Source: Symbiodinium natans
Lineage: Eukaryota > Sar > Dinophyceae > Suessiales > Symbiodiniaceae
Length of the DNA stretch: 64,000 nucleotides
Direction of reading: 5' to 3'
Assembly (NCBI GenBank): GCA_905221605.1
Contig: CAJNDS010002743.1
Span: forward strand, 126,001-190,000
The position numbers and the translations under genes are program-made. Every line of letters starts with the position of its first letter. Position 1 is the first letter of the stretch. Below are positions 1 through 11,289 of the stretch, in pieces. The notes beneath the pieces were generated by a model that was not told the origin of the DNA, searched no databases, and worked only from the letters and a program-made list of their open reading frames with translations.

Positions 1-754
1 AATGGAGTTTCAATCGACACGGGCAAATTCCCGCCGTCGATGTGGACGGGCCCTTCAGAATTCAATCCCGCAAATCTGTCTCAAAACCATATCTCTGAGG
101 TTCAAGATTTGCCGGATTCACCGAAGGTGCCCAGGCAAGAGCTGCACGGGTTGGAAACATTCCAGAATGGAACTTTTCTGAAAAGCTTGCAACTCCGCAA
201 CTATCACAAACTTGGGGTATTCAAACAGCAGCCAGCGGGGGATCCTGTCGAAAAATCTGCGAACCAAATCACCACACCGACAAACTGAGCAACACTGTTC
301 CCCGTCTGTCCAACTGCATCAGGTAGTCGTCATCCGCTGCCCGTCTTCGCAGGAGCGTTCTCCTTCGGAGCCTGAAAAGGCAAGCTCCTCCTCACTCAGT
401 TACACAGGGCAAGGACAGGTAGGCTTCCAGCAGGGCGCACGCCCCACCCGCCACAAGGAGGCACAAGAACATCGGGGAGACCTTGGCAGCACGGGTGTTG
501 TAAAGCCCCTTAGCAAATTGCTCACCCTGATCGAAACGGACTTCGGCTTCTGGGGCAAGCAGCCTTCACGATCTTGGAACCAGCCTGGCCAAGCATTCTG
601 GCTGTGGCTGCAGCTTCAATGTGGCACAGGCATGCTCATGTTTCTTCCCATGTCTCAGATCCCCGCGCTCTGCACCAAAACAGCAGGTTGAGCAAGTTTT
701 GCATGTGCCTGGGTTGCCTGGCAGATGCAAGCATAAGGCCAATGCTTAGTCGCA

Positions 755-1284
755 GCGTGGCATCTAGAAAGAGCAGGGCCTGGTGCTCCTCTGTTTGCTG
801 CTGCTCCGCCTACAGGAAAGGGTTTAAACAGCTGTTTCTGACTCGAAGTCTCTCAACGTCGTAGCTCAGTTACGCAAGCATGCTGAAAACCTCTTCTAGC
901 GGCGATCTCGCAGTACAAGGCATAAGAAGACTGAGACACACTGAGACTGAACATTGCATTGCAAGCTGTGTAACACAGCTGTTGCAATCTCAAAGCCTGC
1001 AGCTCGGCACGCAAGTGCTCCTCCCGGTCAGATCAGCTCACAAACTCTCACAGAATGGCCCTGCGTGCCGCGCATGTGCAAGGAGCGGTCCTTCTCCTCC
1101 TGACGCTGCGCGTGTTCCGTCTGTAACTCAACACCAAGGCGGTCCTGAGCATGCCATGGAAGCTGCCCACGCAGACAGAAGCTAAGCAACTGTGACTTCA
1201 ACCATCTTCAACCCAGAATGAGAATGTCAAAGCATCTGCCTTCTCGGATTGCAGCTCGGCATGGAGACGCTGGCGCTCCTGCGA
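755..1284 (-). CDS. Putative coiled-coil exons
   Basis: Four minus-strand segments carry heptad-like charged sequence: SQERQRLHAELQSEKADAL (1284-1227), LGVELQTEHAQRQEEKDR (about 1140-1075), EEHLRAELQALRLQQ (about 1026-980) and AEQQQTEEHQALLFLDATL (about 812-755). Such Glu/Gln/Leu/Arg patterns recurring on one strand at 80-200 bp spacing suggest successive small exons of a coiled-coil region. Exact borders were not resolved. Confidence 0.4.
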
Positions 1285-4200
1285 GGATAGTAAAAAGCAG
1301 GTGGTCAAGTGTTCAGTTGGAGATGGAGGTGTCAGGCACGAGAAGGCTTTACGACAAGCGACTATCAGGCTTTGCACCTTCATTGGCTCATTGGCGTCCA
1401 GCATGGCCATGCAACGATCTTAAGACACATCCCTCTTAGCTGAATGCCAAAAAAACGGCGAGGCCAGCATCCTTTCTCGCACGAGTCCGAAAAAGCCTCC
1501 TCAGAGAGGAGACTTACAATCTGAGTTTAGAGTCTGGTGTGTTGCAAGCACCGCTCGTGATCTCTTTGAGACGGAGTGGGTGCCAATGAGCCGAGCTCAA
1601 ACCCCCAGCTTGGCAGCTGTATCAAGAACGACACACCATCTTACAGAGTTTTGCAAAACCAGCCAACACCAGCCTACAGTATCGTACACCCTGGTCAGCT
1701 TGCTCAGCTATGCTGTCGTGTAGGCTGACTGTAGAACTGCCGGCTACGACCATACAAGGCATTACAAGGCCCCCTATTCACTCACAGTCGCGCTGGCCGA
1801 TTGCATTAGCAATTGGAGCATGACAGTGGGAAGCTGGGTGACACTGGATCGCAAACCACTCGAGAGAAGTCGACTACAAAGTCTCATTTTCAGGTGGCTT
1901 GGGATCCAAACCCACTGGGCCTGGCAGTAAACGAACCGAATATGTAGCATGGAAAAGCACCATAAATACAAGCAGCCACATGTAAGTAGCCACTCCGACT
2001 CTAGAGAACCCCTGGGTGCAGCTGCTGCCTTCGCAGCTCCACGATGCCTTCAGTGTTTAGATCCTGAGATAAGCCGTGCACTGACAGCCCCTGCAGAAAC
2101 AAGAATGCCAGACTGCAGTAAGTGCCTGGCATTATTTTTGATCCTGACCTGCTGGACTGTGTCGAGGAGTTGTCTGCCCCCTCGCCATTCCTTCCCAGCC
2201 TGTAGCAGATGTCTGCAGGCCGAGATCGACCGCAGGTGTATGCTACCACATCCAAAAAGATTGCGCAGATGAGCAGCCACTCCAAGAGCTCCAACACATT
2301 GAATCTTCTACTCTGCATCCTAAACGCGCGCCTTCTTGATGGCCTGCACAATGGGCGAGACGTTCAACTGGTACTGGTAGTCACCACCTGCGGACAAAGA
2401 CATCGCAAAGATTGCTTTGGGTTGCTGATTAGGCAATCAGCAGCAACCGAGGCAAAGGCTCTTCGCCAGAATCAAGGTCCTTCTGGCTGTCCTGAATCTG
2501 CTAGGCATGTCTTTGTCTGTTTTTGGCTTCCCTGGAGTAGAAGTGTCTTTTGCTGCGCCTCACCTGTACACGAGGTCTAGGGCATGAAGAGCAGAAGCCA
2601 TGTTCTCACCAGACCTCATCCAGGGACTTCCTTGCACTTCCATGCGCTTCCATTGAGTCTCGTGAGTCTAGTGAGTCTAGTGAGTCTGAGTCTAGTGAGT
2701 CTAGTGAGTCCAGTGAGTCTAGTGAGTCTAGCGCCTGCGGTGCCTAGGCTTGCTTAGCGCAAGACGCGTCAGCCAAATCCTCGCCCAGCCCCATCCTCAA
2801 GACCAGTCAGGGACTTGTGCAAAGCTGGAGAAGCATATTCCTGGGAAGGGTGTACAACAGACAAAGCTCTGCAACAATGTCCTGAGCATATCTGGACCAT
2901 AGTACAGCCTCAGCTGCTCACAAGGAACTTCCATGAACCGTTAGCTTCGCCAGCGTGAGTCGGGCACATTATCTGCGGTCCAACAGGGCTTCCTGCCAGC
3001 TCCTGATTGCATCCCGATTCGTTGGCACAAGCGAAGGTCGAAAGTCAGAAAACGTCCTGTACCAATGGGTGAAATTCGTCCAGGAGCAGCTCAGAGACCT
3101 GGTCTTCTGAAGCTGACGGAATAGAAAGGCTGGCAGACGGCGTGCACATGCCGCGCACACGCTTGCCTTGTCGGGGTTCTTGTACGTGTTTCTGGTCAAA
3201 GCCAGAACACGCAGAACTGCAAGTCCAGTTTCATGGCAAAACACCTGCGAGCGCGAGTTCTGCCACGAAATGAGATAGGTCTTGGCACCACAAAGGCAGA
3301 GCTTTCTCACTTTGGCACCTTGCTCTCGCACATTGTGGCAAACTTCGCCTGAGCAGTAAAGAGACTGTTATGTAACAAGACATTAGCCCAAACAATGTGC
3401 CGCCTCGAAGTCTGGATATGCCTTTTTGAAGTTGGTGTACAAGAAATTGAAATAGAGGGTCCTCAGCTTGTAATGCTTTCATGTCCCTGCGTCTTGCTGC
3501 ATGTGAGGCCTTTTCTGACGCACGTTCTTCAAGTTCAGCAAGCATCCGATCATCAATCTTGGGATTGTCCACAAGCTTTGAGATTAGATCGTCCATTGCC
3601 TCGTGGTCTGCGGTCTGTCTCCCGGATAGAGCAGCATGAGCCCATCTGAGCCCATCTGAGGCCAGCACAGCCGTGAAGCCCATGTACACAGGTTGTATCG
3701 CGATTGGGAAAATGAACTTCTCGTTGCAGCCCGCACCTTCCCCCAAGAACACGTCAGTTTGGGGGACCACTGCCACGAGTCGCAAGCATGCGATCACATG
3801 AATCATACGGCAAGATATGGCAAGGCCTGCAATATCAAAAATCGAATGATAGAAGTAGTAGTGCAGCGTGCCTGACAGCAAACGAGGTCTGCGCTCCACT
3901 AGCCAAGCACTTGCAGTTGCAGCTGTGAGCCGCTTGCCGTTCATCAAGTGCTTGCGGTCCAGGTCCAGCAAGCCATTGAAGTTTATGCAAGCGATTTCTC
4001 CTGAGACCATCTGACAACCCATGCTTCGTAAACACCATTTCTATTGGCGCCGCAGTCCTTGACCCAACTGCGGTAGCTGAAAATTCGTGGCAAAACCTGC
4101 TCAGGGCGGCTCACAAGGCAACAAGAGGCATGTGAGCAGGCAAGACCGGCAAGACCGAAAACAAGATGGAGAGCGAGTCCTGCCAATATGGACTCCTGCC

Positions 4201-5970
4201 GCGATGGCGAAAGTTTCGCAACCTTGGGCTAGACACCACTTGAGCAAGCTACCTTCCGCAGAAACTACCTAGAACAGCTGTGGTTAGAAAATGTCAGTAT
4301 TTCAGCGAGCCAAGATTCTGTCGGCAGCAGCTTCCTGGCAGCGATTGTAGTCAAAGACGCATTGCACAGGCCGCGGTGGTCCTTTTCAGCTCTGGATCTG
4401 CAAGAGCATATGCCAGTGAACGATCGTGATCGTCTGAGCCTCAGATCATGGGAGCGGCGCACAACATGCGAAAGCCAAGTGCAATAACGCGCATCACATG
4501 CCCACAAAGATCCGAACGCATGTCAAACGGTAGAGAATCGTTGACCACCTGGCGCATGGCACCCATGGCAAGTTTGTCCTCAGCACCTCTCTACAGCTGA
4601 ATCCTCACATTGCCGTCCGCGGCACAGCAACAGGGGCTCTGAAAAAACAAAGTTAAACAACTTGGAGTGCCTGCCTTACGGAAGCCATCGTTCTTGCCGA
4701 CATCATGCACAACAAGGAAGACCTCACATTAGGACACAATAAACTGCTCTGAACCATGGCAGTCACCCTTTCACCTGCGACAGCCCTAGTTAACACTCGT
4801 TGCTGTTCCCGTGAGTCTTGCTCTGAGATTTCCACCAGCATGCCCCACCAGTCGTCTTCACAGGTCATGTGAGCAGCAAACTTCCGGCAGAACTCCTTGT
4901 ACTCATCTTTCTTGTTGCCCATGTTGATGAATTTGCCGGGAATCTGGCATAGCGCAGCCGCCGACGCCGAAGCAAGGGCAAAACTCAAAAAAACACCTTT
5001 CGTCAAAGCACATTTTACCCCTAGGCTCTCGAGGCCCGGGTCCTTGTCCACGCTCATTATCCCGCGCTCACCGGCGGTCATGCACTCAAGGCCAAAGTCT
5101 TCCTCCGACACGTGACTGGCGCAGCCCGTCTTCTGAAACCAGATCATGTAACACCACAAGAATCTGCAGTAGGGTCCTCCATGAAGGAGGAATAACACGC
5201 AAGCAGGGCGATGATGGCCCCGACCGTTCCTGGAGACGCGCGTCGAACGACGGCTACTGTGAAGGCAACAGCTGAGTACAGTCAGGAAGCGATAGTACTC
5301 TGTCGGGCTCCCCGAAATTTCCTTCACACATGCCAGTAGCTGCCAGCACAAGACATCAATGGAAAAGACACACGACTGAACAGGGCCTCCACACCAGGAC
5401 TTGTCTGAATTCGGCCCTGTTTGTATATGCCCAGCTCAGGGAAGGTGTCATCTAGCTCTTTCAGGAAATCCTTGCGCTGCATTGGTCATTGTAGCTGGTC
5501 TGTGTCGCACTGCGGCTTCCACGCTTCGAAGAAGACGCAACTGGCGCCTTGTTCTGGACGGCGTCCGGAGCTTTGACGACACCACCGCCAGCTTTGAGAA
5601 GATCCACCAAGGGCTTGATCTGGCGCAAAGCGGAGAAGTGGAGAATCACTCGACACAACATGTCTGCGACATGTTTCACATGTTTCACCGGCATTAGGCC
5701 CCAGCCTTCCTTCCTGGTTCTTCAATTGGAACATCCCGGCAACCTCACAGCTCAATGCTCCCAATGGCTCCCACCAGCAGTGTTGCTCTCAAATGTGCTC
5801 TCTGTCAAGCTCTCTTTAAGGCTGCTACTGCACGCTTGGTTCCCCATCACCGTGGACCGGCATGGAACGGGCCTGCAGCCAGAACATGCAATGACTGTAT
5901 CATAAATCAAGCAACGCCGCATATTCCAAGCTTGTGGGCACAAGGCCTGCTTCAAGAAGGTCTGCAAACC
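755..5970 (-). CDS. Putative multi-exon gene, product unknown, with coiled-coil and membrane segments
   Basis: Several protein-like segments lie on the minus strand from about 5.7 kb down to 0.75 kb, separated by stop-filled stretches, as expected of small exons in a dinoflagellate gene. Going 5' to 3': a segment around 5670-5540, one at 5129-5019, a Trp/Asp-rich one at 4943-4773, a hydrophobic one at 3863-3740, a helical charged one at 3638-3407, one at 3240-3080, a short one at 2387-2332, a hydrophobic one near 2312-2235, and heptad-like coiled-coil segments at 1284-1227, 1140-1075, 1026-980 and 812-755. I recognise no family. Whether all belong to one gene is inference; the shared strand and the absence of a visible terminus between them are the only links. 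The 3' end may lie beyond the window. Confidence 0.4.
2332..2387 (-). CDS. Putative micro-exon with non-canonical GC donor
   Basis: Reading the minus strand, a CCGCAG acceptor is followed by about 18 codons (GDYQYQLNVSPIVQAIKK). They end at AAG followed by GCGCGC, a GC donor of the kind dinoflagellates use. The next minus-strand segment (about 2312-2235) encodes a hydrophobic helix containing LEWLLICAIFLDVVAY, a likely membrane span. The phase of the junction between the two could not be settled by eye. Confidence 0.4.
2644..2737 (+). repeat. 9-bp tandem repeat (GAGTCTAGT)
   Basis: About ten near-perfect copies of a 9-base unit, GAGTCTAGT, with one 6-bp slippage. On the plus strand it reads as Ser-Glu-Ser repeats, but no surrounding coding evidence supports translation. 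Confidence 0.85.
3407..3638 (-). CDS. Putative exon, charged helical segment
   Basis: About 77 codons starting near EAMDDLISKLVDNPK and running to LQKGISRL. It contains an alternating Glu/Arg/Ala stretch (LAELEERASEKASHAARR) typical of a long helix or coiled coil. Just upstream on the same strand (3863-3740) is a hydrophobic stretch that could be one or two membrane helices, so the protein may combine membrane and coiled-coil parts. Family unknown. Confidence 0.45.
4773..4943 (-). CDS. Putative exon, unknown gene
   Basis: An open stretch of about 57 codons rich in Lys, Glu, Asp and Trp, beginning IPGKFINMGNKKDEY and ending near RVLTRAVAG. The charged, helix-prone composition with paired Trp contrasts with the Cys/Ser/Leu-rich frame-shadow sequence on either side. 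It is one of the most protein-like exons of the minus-strand gene in the first 6 kb. I recognise no domain. Confidence 0.45.
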
Positions 5971-6235
5971 TGACTGCTGTAAAAGAGGCTGTATACAGAG
6001 TCAGTCTGGGCATGAAAGACGGCAACACGAAGGTCTCAGCGCGCAGCCTGCCATGCAGAACCTTCTTGTGCAACGGAAGTCAGGGCATCGCACATACTTG
6101 AAAATGGCTGCAGAAGGACACTTCAAGAACACCTCTCAAAGCTTGTCCCAATGATCCAAGATGTTTCGCGTGAATTGTCGGCAACATTCGAAGGAAAAAG
6201 AGCATATGGAAAGCAAGACACAAGTACAAGAAACA

Positions 6236-6237
6236 CA

Positions 6238-6290
<53 letters not shown>
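6236..6290. repeat. ACGC microsatellite
   Basis: About thirteen copies of a 4-bp CGCA/ACGC unit, followed to about 6340 by a degenerate CAGACA/GGAGACAC tract. It lies downstream of the secreted repeat-protein gene on the minus strand. Confidence 0.9.
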
Positions 6291-6650
6291 CCACAGAGAC
6301 ACGCAGACACGCAGACACGGAGACACACAGACACATTCTCCTTCTGCAGCTTCTCCTCCTCTCGTTGCTGCTCTTGGGTTGGTTCCGCAGGCCTCAGATG
6401 GTACTCGCCGCCCAATATGGGTCGGCTAAGGGGGGTCGTAGGATGCTGTAGGATGCTGTAGCATGCTGTAGGGCTCTGTGCTTTTGAGTGCTTCATTCCT
6501 CCCTGTGTTTCATGTTTGGCTTTGCAGCTTGGCCCGGCACTGGACGGACGACCCAGCAGCAAGAAGAGTGGGCCTGAGAGACAAAAGAAGCGTCGTCCAA
6601 CATGAACGGCTATTGCCGGCACAGCGGTATAGCTGCCATAGCTCTCAGGT

Positions 6651-9600
6651 CTAGGGTCGGGACGTGCTAGCCGCAGACGGTTGTGCCTGCAGCACATCCC
6701 CAGGTATATATTATTTGTTTATATATAATATGTGAACTTCTTCTGAAAGCGGGACACCGATGAGACCTGCATGTACTTCTGATAGTTGCCAGCATATTGA
6801 GCGATGTACTTCCTGGGCAGAGAACATAACCCAGCTATCTGCTAAATACTCAGCAGACAACTTCTCTGGTCCGCAACAGAAAAAGTCGGCAATCCACCGC
6901 TTCTGGTGGAAGGGGACCCAGGGAAGTGAAGTCCTTGATGACTCGTTCCACGCTGCTCTCCCAGCAAACTGTCAGTTCCAGACCCGCATGCTGCCTCCAA
7001 GACCCAAACATGTTCGGAACGGTCTGCCCTTTCCGTCCAATCTGAACACCCCTCCAGGCAAGAACTGCCCGAGCTCCCGTCTGGGGGCTCCTCTAAGCTT
7101 CCTCAAACAAATTCCAAGATTCTGAAATCCGGCTGACTTGCCTTCGGCGCTTGTTACCGGCGCAACTGGATCGCCGCGCTCTTGCCTGCGCACTGCAACC
7201 GAATCCGAGCAGGGGGCAGCAAAAGAATCGTAGACTTTTAAAGGGACCTTCGAGGGAAACACGGCCGACACAAGTTGAGAAAAAAAAAAACACAATCCGA
7301 AGCCGGACCAACCGTCTCAAGCATGGTAGTCTGGGGCCAAGTTGCACATGCGTTGCGTAAGCATCTGCATAACCTTTCATGTAGTGCTGGAAATCAGCTG
7401 ACTCGTGTTTGCCCTTGTTCTGCTCGAAGTTTTTGTACTCACTGAAATACTTTCCAAAGTCCCCTGCAGCTTCGCTTCCCCTGGTGCTCATGTACCTGTC
7501 CAAGGCACCAGTATAATTCCCAAAATTTCGATTCTGCAAAAAATGCTGAAAGTCTGCAGAAACTGCGCCAGCAGTCTTAAAATCTGGCGGCTGGCTTGCA
7601 GTTTCGGCTGCAAGAAGTGCTGGTGATGCAGTCGCACTGCTATCTGACGAGGCTGAATCCTTCTTGGCCAGAGTATCAGACTTGTGCTTGGAGTTTCCTG
7701 CGGTGCCTTCCTTGTTGGCCTGGCTCTGGATGAATTTCTGGTAGTCTGCATACTTGGCCATGTAACGAGAAAAGTCCCCAGGATGTGAAGCCTGCCCCTG
7801 CATAAACTTCTGATAGTTCACGTCTGCCTTGGCGCTGTCAGTACGTGCCGAGCCTTGCCCCATGTTTGCGAAGCCACTCGCATATTGGTCCATGAACTTG
7901 GAGTAGTCCGAACCACCACCTTGGCTTGTTTGGCCATCTTGGCCCATGTATTGGGCCATGTAGCTTTCTCCCGGCGAGCCACCCTGCTGCATGCGCTGCA
8001 TGTACTTCGTGTAATCTGCATATTGCGCCATGAAGTCTTCGGCCTGGGAGCCATGCGAGCCCTGTGATTGTGAGCCGTGCCCCATGTACTTGGAGTAGTC
8101 ACTCGCATACTCATTCATGAACTTGGAGAAGTCACCTCTTGGGCTCGAACGACTCGGCTAGGACATGCTGCGAGCTAGGAGCCCTAAATGCAAAAACAAC
8201 AACTCGAAAAGATGGCTTAGGAGAGGCTAATGAAGGATTGCTCAAAAGGTGCAACAGTCTACTGTACTTTGACGTCTTGATATGAACCGACTGTTCTGTG
8301 ACATCAAGACTGGACTTGCCTCCTTGGCCACTGTAGTGCTGGAAATCCAAAAACTGTTGGTAGTCTCCACTGCCTGGTGAACCTTGTCCATGGGTATATT
8401 GCTTGAAATATTTCCCATACTGGCCACCATGTGAATCCTGTCCTTGCATGTACTTCTGGAAGTCCGCATATTGGTCCATGTACTGGGCGAACGAAGCCCC
8501 ACCTCTTCCCAAACTGAACGGTCACACTTGCTTGGGTCATTTGCGGCACAAGCGAAAACAATAAGATAGTGTTGCATCGGAGGCAGCTTGCCAACACCGT
8601 CCCTGGCAACATGTACCCGCAATCACAGAAAAAATATACATATATATATACATATATACAGACATACATATTTACACAAATCAATCCAGCGAAATTGCTT
8701 TGCTTTACGGACACCCCAGCTGGTATTTACAAGACAGAAGTTGCCTTCGGGCACAGTAAGGGCTCGTGCGCAAGTACGAGTGGCAACGGATGCATAGTAG
8801 CAAATACGCAAGCGATGGAATCACTCTGCAAGGAAACGCCCCCAAACTGCAACAGAAATCGATCCGCTGAACACGTGAAAAAACAGAGAGGTGGACCTGG
8901 CTGTGAGATAGATGGCACGCAAACCGTCCATAAGCATACCACATCGGAAGACTTCTGCTTGAGTCAAAGTGATTAAGGGTAGATGCCTCAACGACTGCCG
9001 ATAAGTATCTCAGAAGAATCTTCCAACGCCATTGTCCGAGGGTCTAAGTTTCAGAGAGCAAGGCAGGACGCAAAGACTGGGGAACATGTCGCTCGGCCTT
9101 GCGCAGGATGTCCCGGAGAGCCATGGCCGCGCATGTACTGCTGGTAGTCAGACGCATACTGGTCCATGAAGTTTGAGAAGCCTCCTGTTTCCGAGCCCGC
9201 CGCTTCAGCTTTCTGCTGGTTCCCTGCATACTGATTCATGTAGTGAGAGAAGTCTCCGCTTTCTGACCCATGACCCTGAAGATACCTCTGAAAGTCCATG
9301 TAGGACTTTGCGTGGCCATCATTTGCCTGCGCATGCTGGTCAGCTGCCACTAGCGCCACAGGGCTCACAGGGCTAGCCGGAGTAGGCCCAGTGGGCCCAT
9401 GCACCATGTTCGTGTTCTTCGTGGTCTGTGCCTTATCACCAGACATGAAATTTCCTGCATACTGGCTGAGGAATGACTCGTACCCATTCCCGCCCGCACG
9501 GCCTCCATTCATGTACTTGGTGTAATCGGAATACTGATCCATGTATTTCTGATAATACTTGCCAAATCCAGACCCACCCGCAGATCCACCGCTGCCAATG

Positions 9601-9922
9601 TACTTGTTGTAATCACCAGCGTATTGGTCGAGGTATCTCTGATATGATCCGCCGGCCTCAACACCCCAGTTGGTGCAAGCAACAACCAACAGGTACTAGC
9701 AACAACATCTTTTACCCTTCCTGGTCCACACACCCAAAAAGAACCATAAGTCAACAGCCCAAACAGTACTGGCAGGCGCCGAAACGGAAGCCTTGTGGAA
9801 GAAACCTGTGACCTTGCCTGCCTGCCGATTGTGCCTGTAGCCTGAAACCGTTCAGGAACGGACGCCTGTTGCTGAGCTAGTGCGGCTGGAAGAAGCGAGA
9901 TCACAGCAGTGAGAACTGCCAT
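6651..9922 (-). CDS. Secreted Tyr-rich tandem-repeat protein (six exons, 557 aa predicted), function unknown
   Basis: Six exons join in consistent phase on the minus strand: 9922-9842, 9656-9113, 8502-8320, 8135-7352, 6812-6767 and a candidate last exon 6686-6651 ending in TAG. They total 1671 nt, or 557 residues. Donors are GC, GA, GC, GC and GT; all acceptors are AG. The start is the ATG at 9922, which opens a classic signal peptide (MAVLTAVISLLPAALAQQQ) filling exon 1. The rest is about 20 imperfect copies of a motif near Y-M-x-Q-Y-A-x-x-Y-x-K-Y-M, separated by Gly/Ser/Gln/His linkers, with one Thr/Pro/Ala-rich spacer. No enzyme motif is visible. An extracellular matrix, mucus, trichocyst or adhesive role is inference only. 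The last exon is the least certain part. Confidence 0.8.
6767..6812 (-). CDS. Exon 5 of secreted repeat protein (micro-exon)
   Basis: A 46-nt exon encoding exactly one motif copy, KYIAQYAGNYQKYMQ, between a CCCAG acceptor and a canonical GT donor. It completes a Thr codon with exon 4, which supports the splice model. A phase-0 exon at 6686-6651 (CTGCAG acceptor, 11 codons, TAG) could end the protein. Confidence 0.7.
7352..8135 (-). CDS. Exon 4 of secreted repeat protein
   Basis: The longest exon, about 261 codons. It opens GDFSKFMNEYASDYSKYM and carries about ten motif copies, among them FMAQYADYTKYMQ, FMDQYASGF, YMAKYADYQKFIQ and KYFSEYKNF. A Lys/Ser/Ala-rich spacer lies around 7700-7620. 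It ends in phase 2 before a GC donor (GCATGT). Intron 4 then runs to 6813. Confidence 0.8.
8320..8502 (-). CDS. Exon 3 of secreted repeat protein
   Basis: Begins after AAGAG with two bases completing Gly, then reads GASFAQYMDQYADFQKYMQ and further Gln/Gly/Tyr/His-rich repeats. It ends in phase 1 before a GC donor (GCAAGT). The join to exon 4 again rebuilds a Gly codon in a linker. Confidence 0.8.
8636..8668. repeat. TA-rich microsatellite
   Basis: A short ATATATAC/ATACAT tract within the 610-bp second intron of the secreted repeat-protein gene. No other structure was seen in that intron. Confidence 0.7.
9113..9656 (-). CDS. Exon 2 of secreted repeat protein
   Basis: Starts after a TTGAG acceptor with Ala-Gly-Gly and reads about 181 codons without a stop. 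It contains YLDQYAGDYNKYI, KYMDQYSDYTKYM, FLSQYAGNFM, YMDFQRYLQ, HYMNQYAGN and FMDQYASDYQQYM. A Thr/Pro/Val/Ala-rich spacer sits in the middle. It ends in phase 1 before a GA donor (GACATC); joining to the next exon makes a Gly codon and keeps the Gly-rich linker intact. Confidence 0.8.
9842..9922 (-). CDS. Exon 1 of secreted repeat protein: signal peptide
   Basis: Twenty-seven codons: Met, a short Ala/Leu/Val hydrophobic core, then LPAALAQQQ, giving a likely signal-peptidase site after ALA. The exon ends in phase 0 after CAG, and the intron begins GC (GCTACA), a non-canonical donor. The exon-intron border nearly coincides with the end of the secretion signal. Confidence 0.8.
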
Positions 9923-10499
9923 GACCTAAAGCCAGGTTGACAACAATCAATTCGGAAATGGCAATATAACCTGTGTCCGCGCAAATCACGCTCCACCAGA
10001 AAAACTAGTCTGTCCAAGCAAAGCCACTCGCTGCTACACGTAAAAGGGCCAGCAGCGTGAAATCACACACGTCGGTGCGAACATTTACTGTTCAACACCA
10101 GCAACTCAGAGCCGAAAGAAGTGCCGCAGAATCATGGGGAGTGAACAACCACAACTAGACGAGGATATCTCTCACTCACTGGACACGCAATCATCATGAA
10201 TTTCCCTGGATTCAATCAGTGAAACTAGTGAAAACTAGTGAATACGAGGCTGAAGCTTCGGGCTCTGCGCACTGAGGCGCGTGCGCTGAGCAGGCAATGG
10301 CGGGACCTCGAGCAAGCAGACCACGGGCCCCGTCTTTAATCAGCTACAACTGGCTACAACAGCAGAACGCCTACATTGTTGTAAGGACGCTTCGCCAAAT
10401 TCGCATCCAGCAAGACTGGCAAGACTTAGACCAATATACGGAAGCCTGCCAAAGTTGCCACATACATCTGCTGTGCCCCAAGGCCCGCACCACAGAAGG

Positions 10500-11110
10500 G
10501 TCTTGAGTCAAAGCGTCAAGCTGCGCCTTCTCCAGTGCCCGCTCCTGCACATGTTGTGAAACATGGGCAAGCGTGCCATTTGTCATCTTGCTGTGACAGA
10601 GCAGCTTGCCAGAAATCGGCACCTGTGCGGCTTCTTTCGCGGCCTTTTTCTTCAAATAGCGGGCCAGCAAATCGAGCAGGAAGCTTTTGCCAGTGCGGTA
10701 CCTTGAACCCGGAAACCGGATTCAACGCTGAAAACTCCCATGCAAGGACAGTATCGACAGTTTCGAAAGTGGAAAAACATTCCCATGCTGCCGGATCACG
10801 TCCCCATAACCGCAATTATGGACACATAGCTGGCTCCTGATTCATTGAGCTTTACACCTGGCATCAGTGCAACGGCAAGCCAAGTCCACAAAGTTTGCCA
10901 TCCACGTCCCATGCCGTCAAGGAGCTTATTTTGTCCAAGTTATCTTTGAGAATCTCCACTTCTGAGGATTCCTGAGGACATGTGACATGGGCCATGCCCG
11001 GGACATGATTTTGGCTCAGGAATGACATGCTGAGCTCAGGTCTGGCTTCAACTCCAAAATCTTCAAGGGAGTGTTGTCTGCTCCTGACAGCAACCAGACA
11101 AACCACACAT
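10500..11110 (-). CDS. Guanylate-binding-protein/atlastin-type large GTPase, P-loop region (partial gene model)
   Basis: Two minus-strand exons, 10849-10800 and 10701-10623, splice with a GT donor and an AG acceptor. The join gives a beta strand (VSIIAVMG) running into GTYRTGKSFLLDLLARYL, the GxxxxGKS P-loop of guanylate-binding proteins and atlastins, which characteristically have (Y/F)R(T/K)GKS followed by (F/Y)LL. Large GTPases of this family hydrolyse GTP and act in membrane fusion or defence in other eukaryotes. The intron splits the Thr codon just before the Tyr of the P-loop. Flanking protein-like segments on the same strand (about 10975-10865 and 10560-10500) may be neighbouring exons. 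I could not find the switch motifs, so the gene may be truncated or the other exons very small. Confidence 0.6.
10623..10701 (-). CDS. GTPase exon with GKS motif
   Basis: Encodes YRTGKSFLLDLLARYLKKKA and a few more Lys/Ala-rich residues up to CAG, followed by a GT donor (GTGCCG). GKS binds the phosphates of GTP in this family, and the following Leu-rich helix matches the family pattern. Confidence 0.6.
10800..10849 (-). CDS. GTPase exon with beta strand before the P-loop
   Basis: Starts after an AAAG acceptor and reads LNESGASYVSIIAVMG plus two bases of a Thr codon before a GTGATC donor. The hydrophobic strand ending in Gly is what precedes the P-loop in guanylate-binding proteins. Confidence 0.55.
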
Positions 11111-11289
11111 GCAACTCCGATGGCTCAGAAAAACGAAACGAACACAATCTGCGCATCGCGCGAAATGCCGTGTCCTTTCATGTTTTACCGCACCAAAGCC
11201 ACTGATCCATCTGGGTTGTACTACTGTGCCAGCGGAGGCGCCCTAACTTGAACCTGCAAATGCGCCGCAGCAAAAACTAGTTGGTCAAT

